10,517 bases of DNA from Chrysochromulina parva (lineage: Eukaryota; Haptophyta; Prymnesiales; Chrysochromulinaceae). How positions within the stretch are numbered: the first letter of the stretch is position 1; each line of letters begins with the position of its first letter. Shown piece after piece: positions 1-6,617 of this stretch. The notes under the pieces are model-generated. The model searched no databases and was not told the origin of the DNA. It worked only from the letters and a program-made list of their open reading frames with translations. Both the position numbers and the translations under genes were made by a program. The stretch lies in assembly GCA_002887195.1 (NCBI GenBank), contig PJAB01002097.1, forward strand, positions 1 to 10,517. Direction: 5' to 3'.

Positions 1-1064
1 TTGAGCCGGTTCCACCGGTTGCGCACAGCGTCGTCGGAGCGGCCGGGCAGCAGCGCGGCGATCACGCGCCACTTGAAGCCATGAGTGTGCACGCTCTCGC
101 GGATGAGAATGTCATCCGAGATTGTCCATTCCTTGCGCTCGGCGACGTTGCCCTTCTCGCTGAGCGAGGCCGCGGCGGCCGACGCCGCCGCCTTCTCGGC
201 CGCCACGGCGGTGGGCGCGCTGGTGGGCGCGAGGGGGGTGGGCGAGAGGGGGGTAGGCGCGCGCGCGCGAGCGGAGACGCCCGCCACGACGCCCGAGGAG
301 GGCATCTCGTTTGGCACGAGCATCTCGGGCGGCTTCGAATCGAAGCCACAGCTGAGCCCCAGGTCTCGGCAGGAGTGGACATTGTTCTGGGCGTGAGCCG
401 TGCCAACTGCCGTGCCCTCCTTATTTGCGTCCTCGACAGCACGCGGCTCAAGCGACGAGGCCTCTTTGGCCAGCACCGACATGGGCGCGGCATCAGCATG
501 CTGCACCGCATCCTCGACGGAGCCTACGAGCGACTCGCACGTGCGCTCGTCTTCCGGCTTGATCGAGCCGTCGGGGTCCAAATCAGAGAGCGCCGCGCGC
601 GCCGCGCGCTGGCGCTTGTGCAACCGCAACCGTTTGGCCTGTCCAGGCGGGTAGGGGACGAGCGTGCCTTTGCTAGCAAACACGTTCACGAGGCCGTCCT
701 TATCGATGTAATGTGGCTGCACGCGCGTGAGGTAGGGCTTTCTCGCGAGTCTCGAGTCCACGGGATCCTCCAGTAGCACGAAGGAGGGCGGCGTGCACTT
801 GGCGGTCTGATTGATCACGCGGAATCGGCCGCCGTAACACGGCGATGCATTCCAAAAGCCTTCGGTGGTTCCATTGCCGGTGATCGGCGCGTTGGGCAGT
901 AACACTCTGAGCCGTTCGGCGTCCACCTTCATGCCGTTATCATGGCATGCGGGACATAATTTGTTCTTCAAGTGGTTGATGCCGATGACGAACCCCGGGG
1001 TGCAGAGGTGCGCGTCACCCCCACGTACAATGAATCCCCAGCACTCGTTGTCCGCGCCAGACAT
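1..1064 (-). CDS. Myb/SANT-domain DNA-binding protein with N-terminal Cys/His module (partial, C-terminus off window)
   Basis: Probable nuclear DNA-binding protein; 354 residues are visible and the gene runs off the left edge. Residues 311-354 form one Myb repeat with tryptophans at 313, 332 and 351, the regular W-x18-W-x18-W spacing. Its recognition-helix region reads LLPGRSDDAVRNRWNRL, very like R2/R3 repeats of plant Myb proteins. Further repeats may lie beyond the edge. The N-terminus (about 1-60) holds C8, C21, C37 and C40, with H19, H31 and H41, arranged like an unnamed zinc-binding module. A basic stretch at 144-156 could be a nuclear localisation signal. Residues 265-300 are a Pro/Ala-rich linker. 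The ATG at 1064 is the first in frame, after an in-frame stop at 1203-1205, and has a purine at -3. The Myb call is firm; target genes and the role of the N-terminus are unknown. Confidence 0.88.
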   Translation of the reverse strand, partial: MSGADNECWGFIVRGGDAHLCTPGFVIGINHLKNKLCPACHDNGMKVDAERLRVLLPNAPITGNGTTEGFWNASPCYGGRFRVINQTAKCTPPSFVLLEDPVDSRLARKPYLTRVQPHYIDKDGLVNVFASKGTLVPYPPGQAKRLRLHKRQRAARAALSDLDPDGSIKPEDERTCESLVGSVEDAVQHADAAPMSVLAKEASSLEPRAVEDANKEGTAVGTAHAQNNVHSCRDLGLSCGFDSKPPEMLVPNEMPSSGVVAGVSARARAPTPLSPTPLAPTSAPTAVAAEKAAASAAAASLSEKGNVAERKEWTISDDILIRESVHTHGFKWRVIAALLPGRSDDAVRNRWNRL

Positions 1065-1200
1065 TGCGCGCGCGCGTACACGATGGTGCACTTGTCGGCG
1101 CGTCGATCGACGAGACCGCGCGATTGTGAGTTTGATATGAATAGAGGTGTTTCGGGAAGTTTTTTTCCGTTCGCGTTCGCGGTTTACGGGAGTGCATGCA

Positions 1201-1210
1201 TACTATATGT
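1201..1210 (-). promoter_or_regulatory. TATA-like element upstream of the Myb gene
   Basis: Read on the minus strand this is ACATATAGTA, about 140 bases upstream of the Myb start codon, in the AT-richer part of the intergenic region and next to the TGCATGCA palindrome. The position suits a core promoter, but the match is weak and no transcription start can be seen. Confidence 0.25.
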
Positions 1211-1431
1211 AGGATTTGATCGTACTTCGAACACACTCTCGAATTTTCAAGGCGCCGAGTCTGGGTACTGGGAGGCATGCTGTTCGTTCAATCAGTAAGG
1301 TGGTCGTGGTTCGTGCTCTCCATCGCTTCATCGTGTGCAGCATCGGCGATCGGGCGATGTTCACACAGCACGCACGCTTCGGCTCGTCGTCGGCTCGTGT
1401 TGCGGGCGGTAGGGTGTAGGACCCCGGGGGT

Positions 1432-1454
1432 AACTAACTGACTGACTGAAAAAA
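1432..1454. repeat. Short (ACTG)n tandem repeat next to an A6 run
   Basis: The plus strand has AACTAACTGACTGACTGA (1432-1449), a 4-base repeat with one imperfect unit, running into six A residues (1449-1454) and preceded by CCCCGGGGG (1422-1429). On the minus strand it reads as a T run followed by tandem CAG trinucleotides, which resembles a 3' splice acceptor. It lies outside any coding region. Confidence 0.5.
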
Positions 1455-1600
1455 CGGAACGCACATCACGTCTCAGTGCTGAGTGTATCGAATAAGAGCG
1501 TAGCCGTAGGGGAGACTCAAACCTCTCCTTTTCGCAAGCCACCATGGTCCATGCCCCAACGGCAACGCGCGACGGAATACGTATTTCATATCGTTACGAA

Positions 1601-4375
1601 TTACTTCAAAATGGCCACGGTGCAACCCGCACCTCCCTCGTTTTGGGGGGCGTCCTCAATCGAGGCGACCATCGGGTCCTCGAGCAGCAGCTCGCGCACG
1701 CGGCTCCGGAGGCTACCAGTGCCATGGCCGTGGATGACCCACAGGGAGCCCGCCGAGGAGGCGCGGTCGATAGCACGCCCAAGCTCAGTCTCGATCTCGC
1801 TTGGGCGCTGGCCGCGCAGGTCGAGCGTGTTCGACGCGAAGCGGATCTTCACACCGCCGCCGCCGCTACCCTTCCCGGCTGCCTTGGCCTTCTTCGGCGG
1901 CGAGGGCGGTGGCTCGGCGCGCAGCACTTTGGTCACCTCCTTGAGCTTTACATTCATCTTGAGCCCGCCGTACACGACCGTGAGCTGGGTACCCTTTCGT
2001 GCGTCCACTGCCACAGGGTTCTCGCCGAGCCGCGGCACCAGCACGCGATCGCCAGCTGCGATGCTCTCGAGGGAGGGCCCCTCGGCAGCGGCGGCTGCGC
2101 CACCAGCCTTGGCAGCGTCATCCTTGGCAGCAACCATCCCGCCGCCTCCCTTGGATCCGCTCGCTTTCTCTCCTAGCCGCGCAAGCTCCTGAGACGCCTG
2201 CTGCACGTCGCGCAGCGCGGCGGCCGCGCCGCCAGCGGAGGAGGCCTGCTGAGCGCGCTGCACCAGCTGCGCGATCGTGGCGCGTGCCGTCGTGAGCTCA
2301 TTGGCCAGTTCGGCCTGAAGCTCGTCACGCAGAGTCTGTTCCTTCTTGAGCAGCCGCTCGCGCGTCTGGGTCGCCTCGCGCTCAGCAGCGGCGGCGGCAC
2401 GCTGCTGCACGAGGAGCTGCTCGTTGAGCGCGCGCTGCTCGGCTTGCTGCTTCTGCAGCGCGCCGATGACCATCTCGATCGACGCGTCGCTTTCCTCAGA
2501 CAAGAGTGCACGCGCATCCTCCACCACGGCGGGCTGCAGCCCGAGCCGCTCAGCGATCGCGAGGGCATTCGACTTGCCCGGGATTCCCCACAGCAGCCGG
2601 TAAGTGGGCGCCATCGAGGCGACGTCGAACTCAACGCATGCATTCTCAAAACGCGCCTCGCCGTCCGCGTATTTGAGCGATTTGAGCCGCCCGTGGTGCG
2701 TCGTCGCGAGCGTGAGCGCTGCCTCGCTCGCGAGCGCGCGGAGCACAGCCATCCCGAGGGCCGATCCCTCTGTGGGGTCCGTGCCCGAGCCCACCTCGTC
2801 GAGAAGCACGAGGGCGCGCCCGCTCGAGGCGCTCGCGACGTTCATGATGCGCCGCATGCGCGCGACGTGCGCCGAAAAGGTCGAGAGCGACTGGACTATG
2901 GACTGGTCGTCGCCAATGTCCGCAAGGACTGAGTCGAAGCAAGGCACACGCACCCGGCCGTCAGCGGACGTGTCGGCGCACAGCACACGCAGCCCGGCCT
3001 TGGCCATGAGCGCTGCCATTCCGAGGGTCTTGAGGCACACGGTCTTGCCGCCCGTATTGGGGCCGGTGATCACGACGGCACGCACCGACGGGGGCACGCA
3101 GATGTCCATCGGTACCATTTGCGACGCGTCCGGCGCTTTGCTCGTGTCACGCCAGACGAGGAGCGGGTGGCGCAGCGCCGGCAGCACAAGCCCGCGCGGA
3201 TCGAGCGGCTCGCAGAGCGTGACGGGGCGCCCATCGAGACGCGCCGAGTAGCGCGCGCGTGCGGCGGCGAGGTCCACGCGCGTCACAGCCTGCTGCAGCG
3301 CGAGCAGCTCGTCCGACATCTTCGGCGCGCCTATGCGCTGTGAGAACTGCTTGCGGATGGCACGCTCGATGGCAGCCTCCTGCTTGGCGAGCTGGCGCAG
3401 CTTGGTGTTGGTGGGCTCGAGGGCCTTGGGCTCAATGAACAGGGTGGCGCCGCTCGCTGAGACATCGCGCACCGTCCCCGGCACCTCGTGCTTGCGCTTG
3501 GCCACCACCTGCAGCACGTACCTGTCCTCCCTCATCGAGACCTGTGTGCTCGCGAGCGAGTCCGCTTTGAGCTGGATGATCCGACCAAGCTCGCGCCGCG
3601 CGGCGGTCGCGACCTCGCGCCTCGCAAAGCGCAGGTTGCCGAGCGCGGGGTCAGCCGAGTCGCGCACGCTCCCGGTCTCGTCAAATGCCTCCGCAATCGC
3701 CAGCCGCAGAGCCGCCTGCTCCGGGATCGCGTCAAAGAGGCTCGGCAGCACATTCAGCCCGGCGGATCCGGAGGCGGCACCAGTGTACCTCTCGGCCGCC
3801 TCCTCGGCCGCCGAGCTGCCCGCCCTGAGCGTCCGTAGCAAATTGGAGGCGGCGAGCAGCGACTCGCCCACGCCGACGATCGACTCGCCATCGAGCTCGC
3901 CGCCCTTCTGGGCGTAGCGGACCAATGGATCGATGTTGATGAAGCTGCGCAGGTCGATCGGCTTGGCGAGCACCTGCTCCAGCGTCCACATCTCCTCCGT
4001 CTCGATATGCAGCAGCTCGCTCGCCTCTCGAGCCAGGCGCACAGGAAGCCCCGCCTCGAGAATCTCCCGAGCGGCACCAGTATTGGCGAAGGTGGCCACC
4101 TGCTGCGAGAGGCGTGACCACTCGAGCAGCTCGAGCGTTGTTGCCATCGGGTCATCGACTGGAGGCGGCGCGGGTGCATCCGCTAGCACTGACTCAGGCT
4201 CTGGCAATGTGGCTCTCGGCACGGCCGTTTCCTCGGCGGCGTCTATGCTCAGCGAGAAGAGATGCAGATGCGAGCGAGCAGCTGAACTGCTTGCAAACGT
4301 GACAGGCTGGCGGAGCACTAGCGCGTTTGCTCCGACCACTAGCGCCGACAGGCTAGCGCCGACAAGGTTCCACAT
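1601..4375 (-). CDS. mutS2: MutS2 family ATPase with Smr domain, probably plastid-targeted
   Basis: Complete 924-residue MutS2. The family in bacteria acts in recombination suppression and in rescue of collided ribosomes; it lacks the mismatch-recognition domain of MutS. Order: presequence 1-80; core with the family signatures VTIR-like SMREDRYVLQV and SASGATLFIEP (about 280-316); ATPase with Walker A GPNTGGKT (438-445), signature STFSAH, Walker B LLDEVGSGTDP (near 524-534) and TTHH (558-561); coiled coil about 626-737; Gly/Ala linker; KOW-like segment 770-818; C-terminal Smr domain with LDLRG (851-855) and HGHGTGSLR (882-890). Bacterial members are near 780 residues, so the excess is the presequence and linkers. 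The start was placed at the ATG at 4375: the frame stays open upstream to at least 4483 but holds no other ATG. The first 17 residues resemble a signal peptide, followed by a Ser/Arg-rich segment, which suggests a complex plastid. It shares an upstream region with the divergent EEP gene. Confidence 0.93.
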   Translation of the reverse strand: MWNLVGASLSALVVGANALVLRQPVTFASSSAARSHLHLFSLSIDAAEETAVPRATLPEPESVLADAPAPPPVDDPMATTLELLEWSRLSQQVATFANTGAAREILEAGLPVRLAREASELLHIETEEMWTLEQVLAKPIDLRSFINIDPLVRYAQKGGELDGESIVGVGESLLAASNLLRTLRAGSSAAEEAAERYTGAASGSAGLNVLPSLFDAIPEQAALRLAIAEAFDETGSVRDSADPALGNLRFARREVATAARRELGRIIQLKADSLASTQVSMREDRYVLQVVAKRKHEVPGTVRDVSASGATLFIEPKALEPTNTKLRQLAKQEAAIERAIRKQFSQRIGAPKMSDELLALQQAVTRVDLAAARARYSARLDGRPVTLCEPLDPRGLVLPALRHPLLVWRDTSKAPDASQMVPMDICVPPSVRAVVITGPNTGGKTVCLKTLGMAALMAKAGLRVLCADTSADGRVRVPCFDSVLADIGDDQSIVQSLSTFSAHVARMRRIMNVASASSGRALVLLDEVGSGTDPTEGSALGMAVLRALASEAALTLATTHHGRLKSLKYADGEARFENACVEFDVASMAPTYRLLWGIPGKSNALAIAERLGLQPAVVEDARALLSEESDASIEMVIGALQKQQAEQRALNEQLLVQQRAAAAAEREATQTRERLLKKEQTLRDELQAELANELTTARATIAQLVQRAQQASSAGGAAAALRDVQQASQELARLGEKASGSKGGGGMVAAKDDAAKAGGAAAAAEGPSLESIAAGDRVLVPRLGENPVAVDARKGTQLTVVYGGLKMNVKLKEVTKVLRAEPPPSPPKKAKAAGKGSGGGGVKIRFASNTLDLRGQRPSEIETELGRAIDRASSAGSLWVIHGHGTGSLRSRVRELLLEDPMVASIEDAPQNEGGAGCTVAILK

Positions 4376-4399
4376 GACGTTCGTGAAATGTGGAACCTT
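4364..4399. repeat. Perfect 12-bp inverted repeat overlapping the MutS2 start codon
   Basis: The arms AAGGTTCCACAT (4364-4375) and ATGTGGAACCTT (4388-4399) are exact reverse complements separated by 12 bases. In a MutS2 transcript the 3' arm begins exactly with the AUG start codon, so the stem would enclose the start and the first four codons. As DNA it could be an operator for a dimeric protein. The spacer contains TGACGTT, a CRE-like half site. Confidence 0.8.
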
Positions 4400-4677
4400 T
4401 GGAAGTTTCGTGCGTGCTTCGTACCGGTAAAAAGACACCGGGACAAGTTGATAGCGTGACGACCGAATCCGCGGCCGACTCAACGGCCGCAGCCCCGGAG
4501 CCGACCCCTCCTCGCGGCCTCGACTCGGAAGAGGCCGCCCTCTGCGAACCCAGCCCAGTATGATTAACGACGCGGCCTCGCCTTAATGAAATCCCAACCA
4601 ACAGCGACCAGTTCTGGTGTTTGGCTGGATCGTGTTCTTTCTTAACGCCGAACGACAGAGTGTGAACGACATTTATA
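4376..4677. promoter_or_regulatory. Divergent promoter region between MutS2 and the SAP-EEP gene
   Basis: About 300 bases separate the two start codons, which face away from each other, so both 5' untranslated regions and any core promoters must fit here. No convincing TATA box was found; TTATAA touches the EEP start codon and is too close to act as one. The region holds two dyads (4364-4399, which reaches into MutS2, and 4471-4490). Both genes may be co-regulated, but that is inferred only from the arrangement. Confidence 0.6.
4471..4490. repeat. 7-bp GC-rich inverted repeat in the divergent promoter
   Basis: GCGGCCG (4471-4477) and CGGCCGC (4484-4490) are exact reverse complements around a 6-base loop. 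It could be a protein-binding dyad or an RNA hairpin. In GC-rich DNA a repeat this short may be chance. Confidence 0.5.
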
Positions 4678-6369
4678 ATGGCCGCAGGTCGCGTCGCAGC
4701 CATCGCGACGTTCGAGGATCCGTCGACGCTGAGTATCAAGGAGCTGAAAGCGATCCTGGCACATAACGGTGTGGACTCGTCCGGCTGCCTCGAAAAGCGT
4801 GATCTTGTAGAATTGCTCGAGCAGGCACTGCCTGCCAAGCGGCAGAAGATTACGCCGGACACGTCCGCAGTATTCATCGCCTCGACGCCGCGGCCGTTTC
4901 ATACGATTGCGCAGTTGCACTCCGCACACCTCTCGCGCCTACTTAGCATCTTACCGCCAGAGGAGCGCCGACCCAAAGAGCCAAATCCTCAGCGGCTGTG
5001 CGATGAGCACCGGGTGCCGCCTGTGGCCGGGCATCAGCTGCGAGTGTGCACCTATAACTTACTGGACGACGTACGCGTGGAGATGGGGCACGGCGGCATC
5101 CACGCCGTGTGGGACATGCGACGCATCAACGTGCTGCGCTGCCTGCTCGCCATAGACGCGGACATGTACCTGCTGCAGGAGCTCAATGCAAAATCAGTCG
5201 GCTTCTTACGCGCCACTCTCGGACCCGAGTATACTCTCGTGCCCTTCTCGGAGACGGCGGGTGGTGTCGGCATCATGTACCGCGCCGTCCCGCCGCCAGC
5301 CGACGCACGCCGAACCGTTTACCTGACACCGGCTGGTGCATCCTCCAAGCGAAAATTCTATTCGCCTTCGGTATCTGCAAGCGAACGCGTGCGCCCGGGT
5401 TCTTGCATGGGCTTCGCCATTCACGTACCGCTCTTGGTGCATGGCCTTACACCCACGGCCGCGTCGATGCCCGCTGCGGTCGGTGACTCATCAGCTACCC
5501 CGCCCGCCACCCCCGTCCCCCATGCCGCCTACGGTGTCGACCAGCCGCTACAGCCGTTTCGGATCGTGGCGTCCTCCACGCACCTGACACCCACGGACAA
5601 GAACGGCCACTTGCAGTCGTGTAACCGCGAGGCGCGCTACTTTGGTGCAGCGCTTGGGCGCGACCTGCTGCGCTTGCCGGCTGCGCACGGGCACTGTCCA
5701 ATGATACTTGGAGGCGATTTCAACGCGGGTACCCATGGCAAGCGAGCGACCGCCAACCCCGGCAGCGGACCACCCTCGCTGCACGCCGAGCTCACGCGCG
5801 CGATGCAGCGGCGGCCAGAGGGCCGCTCGCCCGACTCAGATGACGAGTGGCCCGAAGACTCGTGCGTCGCCAACGATGACCAGGCGCTGCGCTGGCCGCC
5901 GGCTGGGGAGGTTACGCTGGCTCGCGATCTCTTCCGCGATAGCAAGCTGCGTGAGCGTGAGTTTGGAGGGCTGCAACGTGGCTCGACGTGCCACTCGGCC
6001 AACCTGCAAAACTTTGAAGGTCGGCTGCAGGGCGTGGCGGCACGCGCCGCCAACGAGAAGTGGCACGAGACGTGGCCCAAGGGAGAGTGCACGGACGAGG
6101 GGCACATTGACTGGCTGCTCGCGGGCACGGCGCACGGCGACAAGACGCAGCCGCAGCTGCGCGCGCGACGAGCGCTCGTCTGCACAGAGCGGCTCTGCGC
6201 GCCATTGCCACCGCACCAGCCTTCACACCTCGTCGGGCCGGGCGGCGACCGCATCCCCAAGGGTGGCGCTGTCTTCCCTTCCGACCACTATCCGGTAGTT
6301 GTGGACCTCGAGCTTGATCTCGATGCGCCAGTGCCCGCCAACCCGTTGCTTCCACGCAGGGTTGCATGA
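4678..6369 (+). CDS. SAP-like/endonuclease-exonuclease-phosphatase (EEP) family protein
   Basis: 563-residue putative metal-dependent phosphodiesterase or nuclease of the DNase I-like fold. Residues about 17-50 form a SAP-like helical module (SIKELKAIL then GVD, GC, EKRDLVELL), usually a DNA/RNA-binding or protein-binding unit. The basic patch PAKRQK (52-57) could be a nuclear localisation signal. The EEP domain (about 122-545) keeps every expected motif: YNLL with N127, LLQEL with E168, GVGIMYR (196-202), STHL with H302, GGDFN with D347 and N349, HIDWLL with D478, and PSDHYP with D536 and H537. These fit metal binding and general acid/base catalysis, so it is probably active. An acidic insert lies near 385-402. 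The ATG has A at -3 and G at +4, a strong eukaryotic context. Substrate is open: the module order recalls TDP2 (UBA-like plus EEP), while GDFN is nearer CCR4/nocturnin-type enzymes. AATAAA follows 98 bases after the stop. Confidence 0.88.
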   Translation: MAAGRVAAIATFEDPSTLSIKELKAILAHNGVDSSGCLEKRDLVELLEQALPAKRQKITPDTSAVFIASTPRPFHTIAQLHSAHLSRLLSILPPEERRPKEPNPQRLCDEHRVPPVAGHQLRVCTYNLLDDVRVEMGHGGIHAVWDMRRINVLRCLLAIDADMYLLQELNAKSVGFLRATLGPEYTLVPFSETAGGVGIMYRAVPPPADARRTVYLTPAGASSKRKFYSPSVSASERVRPGSCMGFAIHVPLLVHGLTPTAASMPAAVGDSSATPPATPVPHAAYGVDQPLQPFRIVASSTHLTPTDKNGHLQSCNREARYFGAALGRDLLRLPAAHGHCPMILGGDFNAGTHGKRATANPGSGPPSLHAELTRAMQRRPEGRSPDSDDEWPEDSCVANDDQALRWPPAGEVTLARDLFRDSKLREREFGGLQRGSTCHSANLQNFEGRLQGVAARAANEKWHETWPKGECTDEGHIDWLLAGTAHGDKTQPQLRARRALVCTERLCAPLPPHQPSHLVGPGGDRIPKGGAVFPSDHYPVVVDLELDLDAPVPANPLLPRRVA

Positions 6370-6617
6370 TCGCAGAACAAATCATGAGCAGCGCGGGCGC
6401 GCCGTTGACCTCCAGTAACTTTCGCGCGACACCCGGCCGCGTGTCACGTTAGCCGTTTCGTTTTCTAATAAACACGCGTTGGTTCAACCGCTACAAACCG
6501 GATCCCCCGCATAACGTAACTCCGAAACTGCCCAGGCGGCACGTAGCGTAGCGCTTGACGCAATACCTAATTCGTCCCGTAACCGATCGTCGTCCTCGCC
6601 TCTAATACTCAAGACTG
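6370..6617. other. Convergent 3' intergenic region
   Basis: The EEP gene (plus) and the anoctamin gene (minus) end towards each other with 248 bases between stop codons. No coding potential is seen. A plus-strand AATAAA serves the EEP gene; no minus-strand AATAAA was found for the anoctamin gene, whose 3' end may use a variant signal or lie inside the opposing transcript. Confidence 0.6.
6467..6472 (+). terminator. Polyadenylation signal AATAAA for the SAP-EEP gene
   Basis: An exact AATAAA lies 98 bases after the EEP stop codon in an AT-richer patch (TTTTCTAATAAAC). The position is normal for a eukaryotic poly(A) signal, but the cleavage site cannot be seen. Confidence 0.6.

Larger units (their letters stand above)
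1065..1600. other. Intergenic region: MutS2 3' flank and Myb gene upstream region
   Basis: No convincing gene is seen on either strand. MutS2 and the Myb gene are both on the minus strand, so this stretch must hold the MutS2 3' untranslated region and the Myb promoter. Its right part has no AATAAA on the minus strand. The part at about 1130-1240 is noticeably richer in A and T than the flanking coding DNA, as expected of a promoter. Two perfect palindromes are present: CGTCGATCGACG at 1101-1112 and TGCATGCA at 1193-1200. Either could be a site for a dimeric regulator or chance. Confidence 0.6.

Noticed and set aside
81..776. 231-codon plus-strand open frame
   Set aside because: It is the codon-aligned antisense of the Myb gene. 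The minus strand gives a clear Myb repeat, whereas the plus frame is Arg/Gly-rich with no recognisable domain.
1476..2192. Plus-strand open frames over the MutS2 3' end
   Set aside because: They lie opposite the KOW-like and Smr regions of MutS2, whose motifs are unmistakable; the plus products are low-complexity Ser/Pro/Ala-rich sequence.
1601..4375. A bacterial origin for the window, suggested by the intronless MutS2
   Set aside because: The neighbouring Myb, SAP-EEP and WW-anoctamin genes, the targeting presequence, the lack of ribosome-binding sites and the AATAAA all indicate a eukaryotic nuclear genome.
4376..4483. Longer MutS2 N-terminus starting at a TTG at 4483
   Set aside because: TTG starts are not expected in a eukaryotic nuclear gene, and the ATG at 4375 begins exactly at a signal-peptide-like sequence.
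4672..4680. TTATAA as a TATA box for the EEP gene
   Set aside because: It touches the start codon, leaving no room for a transcription start upstream of the ATG.
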